A stretch of DNA of 64,000 nt from VYFG01 sp965248685 (GCA_965248685.1 CBDFKC010000003.1:2666001-2730000), one strand, 5' to 3'; positions 8,343 to 17,468 are shown, counted from the stretch's first letter. Notes: a model not told the origin generated them from the letters alone. Numbers and translations: made by a program.

Positions 8343-9743
8343 ATGAGCGCATTACTCAATAGCTTGTTCGGCATAATTTTTCTTGGAGTTGCCATTGCCC
8401 TGACCTTTTTGATGTTTTATCTATGGAAGTTTCCGTATGACAAGGAGGCTCATAGAAGCAGTGCCCCGCGCTCTTTAACCGCGATTCATCGAATTCTAGG
8501 CTACGTCTACGTTCTGCTATACATCTATTTGATGTGGCAAATGGTGCCGAGGTTATGGACCTATCAAATAGAATTACCGGCGCGTACGGTATTTCACCTG
8601 ACCATCGGCATGTCTATCGGTGCAATCTTGATCGTCAAGATTGCCATCGTCAGATATTTCAAGCACCTGGAAGCCAAGTTAGTGCCGTTTCTCGGTTGCG
8701 CACTACTCATTTGCACCATGCTGCTAATTTCTTTGGCGCTACCATTTTCCCTGCGAGAGGCCTACCTGAGTGTCACTGCGCTGGATGGGGACGATAGTAT
8801 GACCAGCGAGCGCATCGAACGGGTCAGAGAACAACTACCCCAGGCAGGGATAGAAGATATCGACATCATCGACCAGCTTGCCACCAGACAAAGTCTGGAG
8901 AAAGGGCGCAATGTATTGCAGACAAAATGTACCCAGTGTCACGACTTGCGTACCGCATTGGCACGACCCAGAACCCCGGAAAGCTGGCGGCAGACCGTCA
9001 GTCGAATGGCCAATCGTTCCACCATTTTGAATCCTATATCGGATCAAGACCAATTAGAAGTTACTGCTTATTTGATTGCGATTTCACCCACCTTACAAAA
9101 GACCCTGGCGGAAAAACGTAAACAGGCCCTGGTATCTGCCAGTATTCAGATGGACAGCATGAAGATGAGTAAGAAATTGATGGATTTGTCAGTCCAGGAA
9201 ATGGTGGTAGATCCGGAGCAGGCCAAGCAGGTGTTTGAACAGCGCTGCTCACAGTGTCACGCCTATACCCATATCGAACGGGTACCACCAGGTTCTAAAG
9301 AAGAAGTCATAATGCTGGTCCAGCGGATGATTGGAAACGGATTAATTGTGAACGATGATGAACTGGTTAATATCATCAGCCATATCTCCAGTACCTATTT
9401 AAAACCGAACACTCAGGCATCACGCACTGAAGTCAAATCACAATCGGCATCGACCACAACGGAAAACACATTGGAAAATAACCTGGCAGCGCTGGATGGA
9501 GCTCGGTTATTTGAACAACGTGCCTGTGCGAGCTGCCATGGTCCGGCGGGTCGCGCGCCCATTGCACCGAATTATCCCAACCTGGCGAGTCAGAGCAAAG
9601 GTTATATGATCAAGCAAATCCAGGATATCCGCAGTGGAGAACGCGCAAATGGATTGTCGGCGGTTATGCAGGGTGTGGTGTCTGACATTACCGACGAGGA
9701 AATCAAAGCCATCGCGAGCTACCTTTCCAAGCTAAATCGATAG
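8343..9743 (+). CDS. Membrane-anchored tri-haem c-type cytochrome
   Basis: The product is 466 residues. The N-terminal 150 residues contain about four hydrophobic helices with histidines (HRILGYVYVLLYIYL, VFHLTIGMSIG), resembling a small cytochrome-b561-like or DUF membrane module. Three c-type haem sites follow: CTQCH near residue 200, CSQCH near 305 and CASCH near 398. Each sits in a cytochrome-c-like domain, and the last has the GPAGRAP and YPNLASQ features of class I cytochromes with YMIKQIQDIRSGER after it. The soluble part should face the periplasm, where haem is attached. It probably shuttles electrons from a dehydrogenase to a terminal oxidase, but no partner enzyme is adjacent. The fusion of a four-helix membrane domain to three haem domains is less common than single-haem forms. 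The start at 8343 directly precedes the first helix. Confidence 0.8.
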   Translation: MSALLNSLFGIIFLGVAIALTFLMFYLWKFPYDKEAHRSSAPRSLTAIHRILGYVYVLLYIYLMWQMVPRLWTYQIELPARTVFHLTIGMSIGAILIVKIAIVRYFKHLEAKLVPFLGCALLICTMLLISLALPFSLREAYLSVTALDGDDSMTSERIERVREQLPQAGIEDIDIIDQLATRQSLEKGRNVLQTKCTQCHDLRTALARPRTPESWRQTVSRMANRSTILNPISDQDQLEVTAYLIAISPTLQKTLAEKRKQALVSASIQMDSMKMSKKLMDLSVQEMVVDPEQAKQVFEQRCSQCHAYTHIERVPPGSKEEVIMLVQRMIGNGLIVNDDELVNIISHISSTYLKPNTQASRTEVKSQSASTTTENTLENNLAALDGARLFEQRACASCHGPAGRAPIAPNYPNLASQSKGYMIKQIQDIRSGERANGLSAVMQGVVSDITDEEIKAIASYLSKLNR

Positions 9744-9893
9744 CGCCAGCGATGGAAGCGATTTTCCTCGGCATATCGGCTTCCTAGTTAAGGGATTTAC
9801 CGACATGCCACAGGTGGTGTTACCTTGGTAAAATGCCAAAAACTAATTTCGATATTCAGATGCCGAAATACCAACCTAAATTGAAAAAATACC

Positions 9894-10520
9894 ATGGCAA
9901 TCGAACTTTGGCTGGTCTTTTCCCTGGCTAGTATTATCCTGTTGGCTATTCCCGGCCCTACGGTATTGCTGGTGGTTAGTTACGTCCTGGCCCAGGGACG
10001 TTCCAGCGCATGGGCTACAGTGCCGGGGGTATCTCTTGGTGATCTCACCGCCATGACGATTTCGGTATTGGGGGCTGGTGCGGTTCTGTCGGCTTCTGCC
10101 ACCGGGTTTGCTATTTTGAAACTGGTCGGGGCGAGCTATCTTGTCTGGCTCGGTATTCAGTTGTGGCGATCAGTGCCGGCTGATCCAAAATCAGAATTAA
10201 AACCCCCGCTGGTTACCGGTCGGCGTATGTTTTGGAATGCTTATCTGGTAACCGCGTTGAATCCAAAAAGCATCGTATTTTTTATCGCTTTTGTTCCTCA
10301 GTTCATTAATCCCGCGAATTCATTGGTGCCCCAGTTTATTATCCTGGAAGCAACCTTTGTAACTCTGGCTACTCTGAGTATCCTGATTTGGGCATTGATC
10401 GCCGGGCAGTTACGCGGCTGGTTTCAGCGGAAATCTGCACAACGAATGGTCAATCGAATCGGTGGTGGTTTTTTAATTGGCGCAGGGTTATTGACCGCTG
10501 CCAGCAGGCGCGTCAGTTAA
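9894..10520 (+). CDS. LysE/RhtB-family amino-acid exporter
   Basis: The product is 208 residues, the standard length for LysE/RhtB carriers. The N-terminus reads AIPGPTVLLVVSYVLAQG at about 18-35, the family signature in which the PGP motif breaks the first helix. Five to six hydrophobic helices follow, with KLVGASYLVWLGIQLWRS (about 80-97) and the conserved NPKSIVFFIAFVPQF (about 126-140). These inner-membrane proteins export amino acids or their derivatives. It ends about 65 bp before the next exporter-like gene on the same strand, and the two may be co-transcribed. Substrate is unknown. The cluster of amino-acid-like catabolic enzymes downstream makes an overflow role plausible. Confidence 0.88.
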   Translation: MAIELWLVFSLASIILLAIPGPTVLLVVSYVLAQGRSSAWATVPGVSLGDLTAMTISVLGAGAVLSASATGFAILKLVGASYLVWLGIQLWRSVPADPKSELKPPLVTGRRMFWNAYLVTALNPKSIVFFIAFVPQFINPANSLVPQFIILEATFVTLATLSILIWALIAGQLRGWFQRKSAQRMVNRIGGGFLIGAGLLTAASRRVS

Positions 10521-10585
10521 ACTAGTTGTCGGAATGCAGTTGGTCCAAGCTTTGGCTGTTAAGTCAGCTTGAAAATGAAAGGTCT

Positions 10586-11494
10586 ATGACCGCCACACCT
10601 GGGTTAATTCACCGCCCGATTTTTCCGGTCATTGTAGTGATCGTAACCGCCTCGGTTTGGGGTCTATTCTGGATACCGATGCGGGCTCTGGAACGTCATG
10701 GACTAGATCCGGGGTGGGCTACCCTCAGCCAGTTTCTGGGACCCATTTTGGTATTGGCTCCTATTGCGATATATCGTTGGTGGCAGGGGCAACCCATTGG
10801 AACCGGGCAGGTACTCACGGGATTCATTATGGGTGCAGCGGTAACGCTCTATTATCAGAGCATATTGCTGACTGACGTGGTAAGAGCGCTGATTCTGTTT
10901 TATATGACCCCCACCTGGAGTACTTTACTGGAGCGTATAGTACTTAAACGCCAATTGAGTTTGTGGCGCGGCCTGGCCCTTCTACTTGGGTTTTCTGGAC
11001 TAATCGTTATTCTGGGTCTCGAAGGCGGGATTCCGTTACCTCGAAACTTGGGCGACGGGATGGCGCTAACTTCCGGCATATTATTCGCCTGGGGTACGCT
11101 TCGGATACGACTCCGGCCCCAGGTGTCGGCTTTTGAACAAATGTTTGGACTATTTTTCTATGGAACACTGATCGCCGCCGCGTTGCTACTTTTACCATTT
11201 GCGGAACTCGGCAGCGCACCGCCAGGGGAAGTTATTATTCGGTTGTTTCCCTGGCTGGTATTAATGGCGGTATTCTTTTTGATTCCCACGATGTTTGGCA
11301 TACTTTGGGGATCGGGTTATATTGATCCCGGCAGGCTAGGAATCCTGTTGCAGATGGAGGCTGTGGTTGGCATTGGAAGCGCCGCACTATTTGCCGGCGA
11401 AACTTATGGTATCAGGGAAGCAATTGGAACTGCCCTGGTTATGGGTGCTGGCGTGGTGGAAATTATTGGTCCGAAAATACATAACATCGATTGA
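10586..11494 (+). CDS. DMT-superfamily (EamA) transporter
   Basis: The product is about 302 residues with ten predicted transmembrane helices in two EamA halves. The first half shows VSVWGLFWIPMRALE-type sequence and YYQSILLTDVVRALILFYMTPTWSTLLER. The second contains LLPFAELG and LWGSGYIDPGRLGILLQMEAVVGIG, the usual end of these drug/metabolite exporters. An in-frame TTG lies at 10526, but the ATG at 10586 is preferred: an AAAGG element precedes it and the extra 20 residues are hydrophilic and unlike the family. Inner-membrane location and an export role are family knowledge; the substrate is unknown. It follows the LysE-type exporter on the same strand. Confidence 0.82.
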   Translation: MTATPGLIHRPIFPVIVVIVTASVWGLFWIPMRALERHGLDPGWATLSQFLGPILVLAPIAIYRWWQGQPIGTGQVLTGFIMGAAVTLYYQSILLTDVVRALILFYMTPTWSTLLERIVLKRQLSLWRGLALLLGFSGLIVILGLEGGIPLPRNLGDGMALTSGILFAWGTLRIRLRPQVSAFEQMFGLFFYGTLIAAALLLLPFAELGSAPPGEVIIRLFPWLVLMAVFFLIPTMFGILWGSGYIDPGRLGILLQMEAVVGIGSAALFAGETYGIREAIGTALVMGAGVVEIIGPKIHNID

Positions 11495-11516
11495 ACCCTA
11501 AATTGGGCTGCCTCGT

Positions 11517-11522
11517 TATAAT
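11517..11522 (+). promoter_or_regulatory. Possible -10 element for the binding-protein/PhyH operon
   Basis: A perfect TATAAT sits 48 bp before the ATG at 11570, inside a small CCTC...GAGG hairpin. No good -35 box lies at 16-18 bp, so this remains tentative. Confidence 0.35.
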
Positions 11523-11569
11523 GAGGAAACAACCAATTCGCTGTCGCTGGCTAATTCAAACAAATATCT

Positions 11570-12454
11570 ATGGCTAAAATAAATATCCAGTTTACTTTGT
11601 TTTCCGCGTTTTACTCACCGCTAATTGCTACGATGTCATGTGGGTTTTTAAAACAGGAAGGTCTGGACTACGATTGGACAGTCTCGCCACCGGGAACCTC
11701 AGCGATTGATGCGGTCGATAATGGAACTGCCCATGTTGTTCAGTCTGCTGCCAGTCAGGGGTTCAACGCACTCAAGGCTGGCGAAATACCCCGGGCAGTC
11801 CATTTTGCCCAGGTGAATGAAATGGACGGGTTTTTTCTTACTGGCCGAGAGCAGGACTCGGATTTTTCCTGGAAGCAGCTGGAGGGTGCGGAAGTGGTCA
11901 TGTTCAAGAGCGGCCAACCCAATGCGATGTTTCGCTATGCCTGCTACAAAGCGGGTATCGATTATGAAAAAATTATTCCGCTAACTCCCGGCGGAGCCGC
12001 GGAAATTGATCTGGCATTTCGCGCGGGTCAGGGGCAATATGTTCAGCAACAAGGGCCATTTCCACAACAGCTAGAGTTGGATAGTCTGGGCAGTATCGTC
12101 AGTCAGGTAGGGCCATTAATTGGTCCGTGCGCCTTTTCAAGTCTAGCCGCTTCACCACAATGGCTTGAAACTGAAATGGCTCAGGCGTTTATACGTGCCT
12201 ATGCCAAAGCCCGGGTTTATCTGAATCAGACTCCCGCAGGAGAAATCGCTACCGCAGAAAAGTCCTTTTTCCCGGATATTGACCTGAAGGCGTTGGAGAA
12301 TTGTATAGCCTCGTATCAACAACTCGGATGTTGGACACCCCATGTCGAGATTACCGAACCGGCATACCAGGTAATTCTTGATGTTTTTCAATATACCGGA
12401 CATATTAGTGAGCGTTATCCTTATCAGAGTGTTTGCTCGGCGCCACCGGGATAG
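11570..12454 (+). CDS. Thi5/NMT1-like ABC substrate-binding-type protein
   Basis: The product is 294 residues with the bilobed periplasmic-binding fold of the NMT1/THI5-like group: INIQFTLFSAFYSPLIATMSCGFLKQEGLDYDW at the start, DNGTAHVVQSAASQGFNAL, then PGGAAEIDLAFRAGQGQY near the hinge. Proteins of this group deliver nitrilotriacetate/taurine-type or pyrimidine ligands to ABC importers. This one starts directly on the first beta strand with no signal peptide, and no permease or ATPase gene follows. It may act in the cytoplasm as a binding or enzymatic protein rather than a transporter subunit. It is followed after 13 bp by a PhyH-type oxygenase, so the two are almost certainly co-transcribed and presumably share a substrate. 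Confidence 0.75.
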   Translation: MAKINIQFTLFSAFYSPLIATMSCGFLKQEGLDYDWTVSPPGTSAIDAVDNGTAHVVQSAASQGFNALKAGEIPRAVHFAQVNEMDGFFLTGREQDSDFSWKQLEGAEVVMFKSGQPNAMFRYACYKAGIDYEKIIPLTPGGAAEIDLAFRAGQGQYVQQQGPFPQQLELDSLGSIVSQVGPLIGPCAFSSLAASPQWLETEMAQAFIRAYAKARVYLNQTPAGEIATAEKSFFPDIDLKALENCIASYQQLGCWTPHVEITEPAYQVILDVFQYTGHISERYPYQSVCSAPPG

Positions 12455-12467
12455 CAGAATTTAACTA

Positions 12468-13328
12468 ATGATGAGTTCTACAAAACCAGCACCCATTGAT
12501 GAACTGCCTAAGTACAATCTAACGGCTTCAGGTAAACCTGGTAGCGATGCGATCAATGCTTATCAGCGAGATGGTGTAGTCTGTCTGCGCAATGCATTTG
12601 ACGATCAATGGATAGAAAAAGGCAGACGTGCGGTGGCGGCGGCATTGCGTGCACGGACTAAGAGTCAACAACATTTCAGTCACCGTAAAGCCGGGGAATC
12701 GGGCAGTTTTTTCTATGATACTTTTCTGTGGAAACGGATTCCTTCATTCCGTCAATATACTTTCGAGTCACCGGCTGCTGGACTTGCGAAACAGGTGATG
12801 AATTCTCGGTCATTGTTATTGTATTTCGATATGGTGATTGTTAAAGAACCGGGAACCAGCGCCCAGACACCCTGGCACTATGATGAAGCCTATTGGCCGG
12901 TATCAGGTACTCAGGTTTGCAATCTGTGGATGGCCCTCGACCATATTCCTCGAGAGATGGCTCTTCGATTTGTTCTGGGATCCCATAAGTTGTTCGATGA
13001 TTACTGCGCGGTAGATTTCTTTACGTCAAAAGGTAAAGCGGGTCAGCCAAAACCCACGCCGCCGCAATGGAATACCGAACCAGGCAACCACAAGATCGTT
13101 TGCGCGCCTATGGAGCCGGGGGATTGCGCCATCCTTAATTTTCGAACTCACCATAGCGCACCTGGGAACCTCCACCGACAAAACAGGCGAAGAGCTATTT
13201 GTACCCACTGGGCTGGCGATGACGCCCGTTATAATAATAAATCCTGGACCTGTTCCCCGAACGAGCGCGGGGAGAATCTGCAGCATGGCGGTTCCCTTGA
13301 ATGTGAGACGTTTCCCCGGATTTGTTGA
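12468..13328 (+). CDS. Phytanoyl-CoA dioxygenase (PhyH) family oxygenase
   Basis: The product is 286 residues (a second ATG lies one codon in). It has the Fe(II)/2-oxoglutarate facial triad: WHYDEAYWP near residue 140 gives the HxD pair and HHSAPGN near 230 the distal His. The 2-oxoglutarate-binding Arg falls in RRRAICTHWAGDDARY. The segment LRFVLGSHKL is also characteristic. The C-terminus ends GGSLECETFPRIC, close to the usual end, so the protein appears complete. These enzymes hydroxylate unactivated carbons of small molecules using O2 and 2-oxoglutarate. It sits in an operon with the binding protein upstream and faces an oxygenase-rich operon 27 bp away on the other strand. Confidence 0.85.
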   Translation: MMSSTKPAPIDELPKYNLTASGKPGSDAINAYQRDGVVCLRNAFDDQWIEKGRRAVAAALRARTKSQQHFSHRKAGESGSFFYDTFLWKRIPSFRQYTFESPAAGLAKQVMNSRSLLLYFDMVIVKEPGTSAQTPWHYDEAYWPVSGTQVCNLWMALDHIPREMALRFVLGSHKLFDDYCAVDFFTSKGKAGQPKPTPPQWNTEPGNHKIVCAPMEPGDCAILNFRTHHSAPGNLHRQNRRRAICTHWAGDDARYNNKSWTCSPNERGENLQHGGSLECETFPRIC

Positions 13329-13355
13329 TTGCAAAATTCAAACCAGCCACGACAA

Positions 13356-14300
13356 CTATTGCCGCCAGACAATTCCACTCAGGCAGCCTATAGCGCCGGC
13401 GGCTTTGGACAATTCCGTGACGGGGGTTTCGTAGCATTCAATATCTAGCGATTCGTAGAATTTCCGGGCAATAGGATTACCATCTACCATCAGTATTTTT
13501 CGTGGCCCCAGTGTGACGAAGTTAAACGCTCGCTGATGTAGACTCTCGGTATTTTCCGGCAGGAAGTTGACCCGATAACCTGCGTCGCGTAATGCAATTA
13601 CCGCGCGATGGGGTGTTCGCCGTGGCCACGCGATGGCAAGGTCATGGTCAACAATTCGCAGCATCCCCATTAAGTGCATGGTGCCATAGGGCATGTCTAC
13701 GGGAATGACCCGGGTACCAATTTCGTCGAGGGCTTGAGATATTTGATCTGCGGCCACGGGGTTGGTACGAAGCCCCATACCGAGAAGCGCATTTTGCCGA
13801 TTTAGCCAGATTAAATCTGCGCCTTCGAAGGTTGCTGTACCCGTCAGGGTCTTCAAAATTGGAATGCCGTTCTCGGCAAGGCAGCGGGCCATCATTCGCT
13901 CCTCTCCGGCACGGACCGTGGAGGCAGGTCGGGCGAGCAACGCGCCTTCCGGGGTCATGGCGAACAAATCAGCGCAGAACATTTGGTTAGGACTTGGCTC
14001 TCTGTTTGGATCGACTGTGAGGACGGCAACATCGTGGGTACGATATTGTTCGACCATTGCAGTATGTTCTTCTCGGGCTTTAACCAGGTCAATTTTGTCC
14101 AGCATCTGAACCTTGTTCGGATCGAGGGTGCTGGCCTGTAGTTCCTCACCCGGTTGATGAACAATCAGGGTTTTAAGGGGCGCCCATTCATTAAACAGGC
14201 CACAATTGACCCAGATACTGCCAATTTCATCAGCATGGAGGCTACTCCTTGGCTGCCAGCCATCCCCTCCGTAGGCGGCGCTATCAAATGAACTTTTCAT
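13356..14300 (-). CDS. Amidinotransferase/dimethylarginine hydrolase-fold enzyme
   Basis: The product is 314 residues with the pentein fold of arginine deiminase, DDAH and glycine amidinotransferase. Visible active-site elements are QMFCADLFAM (Asp region, about 114-123), TFEGADLIWL (about 158; the usual FEGGD reads FEGAD), GTMHLMGML (catalytic His, about 208) and the C-terminal nucleophile in AIGCLSGI (Cys about 307). All four catalytic positions appear present. The enzyme should act on a guanidino or related C-N group, but the change in the FEGGD loop and lack of close family signature prevent naming the substrate. It is the last gene of a four-gene minus-strand operon with two 2-oxoglutarate oxygenases and a membrane protein, spacings 22-29 bp. 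Confidence 0.8.
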   Translation of the reverse strand: MKSSFDSAAYGGDGWQPRSSLHADEIGSIWVNCGLFNEWAPLKTLIVHQPGEELQASTLDPNKVQMLDKIDLVKAREEHTAMVEQYRTHDVAVLTVDPNREPSPNQMFCADLFAMTPEGALLARPASTVRAGEERMMARCLAENGIPILKTLTGTATFEGADLIWLNRQNALLGMGLRTNPVAADQISQALDEIGTRVIPVDMPYGTMHLMGMLRIVDHDLAIAWPRRTPHRAVIALRDAGYRVNFLPENTESLHQRAFNFVTLGPRKILMVDGNPIARKFYESLDIECYETPVTELSKAAGAIGCLSGIVWRQ

Positions 14301-14322
14301 GGTTTAAGTTGATTGTTGGATA

Positions 14323-15381
14323 TTAAAATTCCAGGTCTTCCAGTCCTTGCATGGTTTTAACTCCCTTGACGGGAATCCAGCTGCAGGGTTCGTTGGCATA
14401 GTGCTTGCCCGGATTTCCCATCACCGTAGTACGCCACATCAGTCGCGAATATCTCGGAGAGTCATACCAGGTCCCGGTGTGAATCATGTTTCTATTATCG
14501 TGAATAGCCAGATCGCCGGCACACCAATTATGGGTATATACGTGCATCGGCGCGGTTAAATATTTCATTAGATCATAGAGCAATGCCGCGCCTTCACCAT
14601 CTACCCCGGGCTCCATATCAGCAAATGGCCCGTCGAGAAAATCCATTTGCCCCTGGTCGCATAAGTACAGCGTTGACTGCCCGGTATTTGGATGCTTTCG
14701 CACCACAGGATGCCTCTGAGGTTTTTGATGTTGGAGCAGTGTTTTCACCGGGTCTCCGGCCCGCACCTCGGATTCGGTTCTGCCGGTCCATCGCAGGGCG
14801 TGAATGCCTTCGAGGTTTTCTATTTTCTGTTTTAACTTATCCGGCAGTGCGCGATAGGCGGAAATCCCATCCGCATAGAGGGTCTGGGCCTGATTCGGCG
14901 GCGGACAAACCAGACCAAGCAGGAGGGAAATATCCGGCGGCGGTCGGCGATAACTTTGATCGGTATGCCATCCGGTTCGATGGGGGTGGCTAATCGGCAG
15001 GCCACCGTCCGCGGTAACCGCTGGGATCGGTTTTTTCGGAGGTTCGAAATTGCACGGTGGCCGGTTGGACAGCACCAGGATATGGTCCACGCTGTCATGA
15101 AAAAACTGATTGGTGGTGATGGTTGATCGATAGTTTTCAACCTCGGGTCCAAATAACTTGCTTATCCGAACCAAAATTTCTGGTTGATCTCCAATGGAGC
15201 CGAATCCTCGTAATACCATCAGTCCGTGATGGGCATAAAATTCCTCAAGCAATTGTTCCGGTTTACTCTCCAGATTTTCTAGAAACTTAATTAAATCCAA
15301 TTCACCGAGCTCCAGGGAAAAGCCAAAATCGACGTTTGCCAGAGGCATACACTGGAGGTCAAACAGCGAGGTAGGGAGCAT
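14323..15381 (-). CDS. TauD/TfdA-family 2-oxoglutarate dioxygenase
   Basis: The product is 352 residues, longer than TauD (about 280) and close to the TfdA/gamma-butyrobetaine-like branch. The iron ligands are HTDQSYRRPPP (HxD near 168) and, toward the C-terminus, DLAIHDNRNMIHTG, with the distal His. RTTVMG carries the Arg for 2-oxoglutarate. Such enzymes hydroxylate next to sulfonate, carboxylate, ether or quaternary ammonium groups. It lies 29 bp downstream of the IPNS-type gene and 22 bp upstream of the amidinotransferase-fold gene, so all are co-transcribed. The start at 15381 is the first ATG. The context suggests sequential oxidation of one nitrogenous substrate. Confidence 0.87.
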   Translation of the reverse strand: MLPTSLFDLQCMPLANVDFGFSLELGELDLIKFLENLESKPEQLLEEFYAHHGLMVLRGFGSIGDQPEILVRISKLFGPEVENYRSTITTNQFFHDSVDHILVLSNRPPCNFEPPKKPIPAVTADGGLPISHPHRTGWHTDQSYRRPPPDISLLLGLVCPPPNQAQTLYADGISAYRALPDKLKQKIENLEGIHALRWTGRTESEVRAGDPVKTLLQHQKPQRHPVVRKHPNTGQSTLYLCDQGQMDFLDGPFADMEPGVDGEGAALLYDLMKYLTAPMHVYTHNWCAGDLAIHDNRNMIHTGTWYDSPRYSRLMWRTTVMGNPGKHYANEPCSWIPVKGVKTMQGLEDLEF

Positions 15382-15410
15382 TATTTCAGGGTGCCCGGCA
15401 GAACTTTTCG

Positions 15411-16373
15411 TTAACTGGTATACGCATATGTTCGTTTTATCGCATTCATTAAGTACTCTCCCGACATAATTGGTGGATAACGTGGCGGATTACTCGCGCT
15501 GCAACATGATGGAATGCACTCAATCATTGCATGGTAATTAGTATTGCCGAAACAGGCCAACGAAACCCGTTCCTTGCCGGAGGTATTAATTACTCTATGT
15601 TTAGTGGCGCGGAACCGATCATTGGTCCAGCGTGACATCAGATCCCCGATGTTGATCACCAGGGCCCCTTCCACTGGCGCAACCCCTCGCCATTCTCCGT
15701 CGAGGGATTCAATCTGCAATCCACCAACGCCATCCTGCCATAACATTGCGAACGCTTCATAATCACTATGGGCACCTATGCCGCTGGTTTCGCTAGCTTG
15801 GTTCGAGTCTATGGCCGGATAGTAGTTTACATTCATCACGCTGGCCGGTTTTCGGGTCAATGGCTCGAAATAGTCGTGGGACAAATCGAGGCCAATGGCA
15901 AATAGACTGAAGATATCGCCAGACAACTCAATGAAGCGTTCATAGGCGTGATAAATCTTATCGTGAAATTCGGGCAATTCCCTTGGCCATACATTGGGTC
16001 CGTATAATGTAATGCCGGCCTGATAGTCGGGATCTGAAACGTCAAGATCCAATGCGACTTTATAGGCTTCGCGGATATCACCGCCCTTGCTGGTGTCGGG
16101 AGATACATCACCATGCCCAACGTATCCACGATGATGGGAAAACTGGGTAATATGAACTCCAGATTTAATTTCCTCAGGTCCCCGAAAAAACTTCAGAGCT
16201 ACTTCCCTGGCCTGAGAAAATACTATGGAATCGATGCCATGGCCGACCACGTAAAAAAACCCAGAGGTCTCACAGGCATACACTATTTTGTCGGCAATTT
16301 GCTGTCGAAACCGATCATTACCTGAACAAAATCCGGATAAATCTATGACTGGAAGGTCTGCATTCTTCATCAC
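15411..16373 (-). CDS. Isopenicillin-N-synthase-type 2-oxoglutarate/Fe(II) oxygenase
   Basis: The product is 320 residues with the DIOX_N plus 2OG-FeII_Oxy arrangement. The N-terminal PVIDLSGF and GFFYVVGHGID are typical. The metal ligands are in GIGAHSDYEAF (HxD about 215) and FRATKHRV (distal His about 270), and RVSLACF supplies the RxS 2-oxoglutarate anchor. The C-terminal PPRYPPIMSGEYLMNAI closely matches bacterial 'isopenicillin N synthase family' oxygenases, most of which do not make antibiotics. Plant and bacterial relatives include guanidino-amino-acid hydroxylases, which fits the amidinotransferase and AruI-like genes nearby; this is inference. The second gene of the operon starting with the AbrB-type membrane protein, 24 bp after it. 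Confidence 0.87.
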   Translation of the reverse strand: MMKNADLPVIDLSGFCSGNDRFRQQIADKIVYACETSGFFYVVGHGIDSIVFSQAREVALKFFRGPEEIKSGVHITQFSHHRGYVGHGDVSPDTSKGGDIREAYKVALDLDVSDPDYQAGITLYGPNVWPRELPEFHDKIYHAYERFIELSGDIFSLFAIGLDLSHDYFEPLTRKPASVMNVNYYPAIDSNQASETSGIGAHSDYEAFAMLWQDGVGGLQIESLDGEWRGVAPVEGALVINIGDLMSRWTNDRFRATKHRVINTSGKERVSLACFGNTNYHAMIECIPSCCSASNPPRYPPIMSGEYLMNAIKRTYAYTS

Positions 16374-16397
16374 GATAGGTTGATTTTAAATTAGTTT

Positions 16398-17468
16398 TTA
16401 CCGCGGTTCCGATATTTTTCTTACTAATGGAAGACAAATTGGAACCATTAGTATCACAAAGAAATAACGCACCAGCTGGTGGGTAATAAGGAATGTAATG
16501 TCGATGCCCAGGGCAAATCCGACCAGGGACATTTCGGTAAATCCTCCGGGAGCGAATGCGAGTATCAAACCATACATCGGCAGACCGGTAAGTCTTTGGG
16601 TGACAACTGCCGCGACTACCGCGAGCAACACCATAAAAATTGAAGTGACAAGTCCGTGTAAAAGTATCTCTCCAACCACTTTTGGTCTAACCCGATTAAA
16701 CATCGTGCCAATACTGGATCCCATAACCCATTGAGCAATGGCCACCAGCGAGTCAGGCACTTCTGCAGTGCTGATTCCAAGCATTGACAAAATTCCGACA
16801 GCAATCATGGGACCCATCAAATATGGTGTTGGGATTTTCAAGGGATGGGCGACCAGAAATCCCAGGATAGAACCCAGCACCAGGATTACTCCCTGGGTTA
16901 ACGACAAGGATTCAAATGATCCGCCGGTACCAACCTGTCCGGTTGGCTCGTAGGCGGTAAAAATCGTGAAACTGACAGGAATTATTAATACCGTGAGCAC
17001 GACTCTCGTGCTTTGCATTAATGAAATTGCCTTGGCATCGGCGCCCATCGCGTCGCCCAATAATGTCATTGCCAGTAGGCCGCCCGGCGCTGCAGAAAAA
17101 TAGGCAGTAATAAGGTCAAACTTCGCTACCTTGATCAAATAATACAAAATAGACGGAGTCACCACCAGTACGTATCCGGTTACTCCAATCATGCTGGGCA
17201 ACCAGGTGACAAATTGTTCAACAAACTCTGGGGAAACAGCGGTTCCAAACAGCGCCCCGATGACAATGGAGCCATTGGCCCGTAGCCATTTGGGTATCCA
17301 TAATTCAATCCCGAGAATGGCCGCCGTGGTGGTAGTAAACAACGCTCCGATAACCCAGGGTAATGGCAACTTCAAGTAGACAAAACTGAGCGAACCAATT
17401 AGTCCAATGGCAAGGGTGATTACCAACTGTTTCCAGTTGGTCGATAGCTCAACTAAATGTGATTTCAA
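16398..17468 (-). CDS. AbrB-family membrane protein
   Basis: The product is 356 residues with about ten hydrophobic helices in two repeated halves. Each half has the LPWVIGALFTTT / TPYLMGPMIAVG motif and the FSAAPGGLLAMTLLG / AFAPGGFTEMSLVGFALG motif of the duplicated AbrB domain. Members are called AbrB or 'ammonia monooxygenase-like' in databases, but no monooxygenase activity is implied; a transport role in the inner membrane is likely. It is the first gene of the operon that goes on to the IPNS-type and TauD-type oxygenases and the amidinotransferase-fold enzyme. Import or efflux of that pathway's compound is a reasonable guess. The promoter lies in the short divergent gap before the GlcG/HbpS gene. 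Confidence 0.82.
   Translation of the reverse strand: MKSHLVELSTNWKQLVITLAIGLIGSLSFVYLKLPLPWVIGALFTTTTAAILGIELWIPKWLRANGSIVIGALFGTAVSPEFVEQFVTWLPSMIGVTGYVLVVTPSILYYLIKVAKFDLITAYFSAAPGGLLAMTLLGDAMGADAKAISLMQSTRVVLTVLIIPVSFTIFTAYEPTGQVGTGGSFESLSLTQGVILVLGSILGFLVAHPLKIPTPYLMGPMIAVGILSMLGISTAEVPDSLVAIAQWVMGSSIGTMFNRVRPKVVGEILLHGLVTSIFMVLLAVVAAVVTQRLTGLPMYGLILAFAPGGFTEMSLVGFALGIDITFLITHQLVRYFFVILMVPICLPLVRKISEPR

Noticed and set aside
10526..10585. TTG-started extension of the EamA transporter
   Set aside because: The extra residues are unlike the family, and the ATG at 10586 has an AAAGG element upstream.
13195..13437. Minus-strand frame across the PhyH/amidinotransferase convergence
   Set aside because: It overlaps the ends of two well supported genes in other frames.
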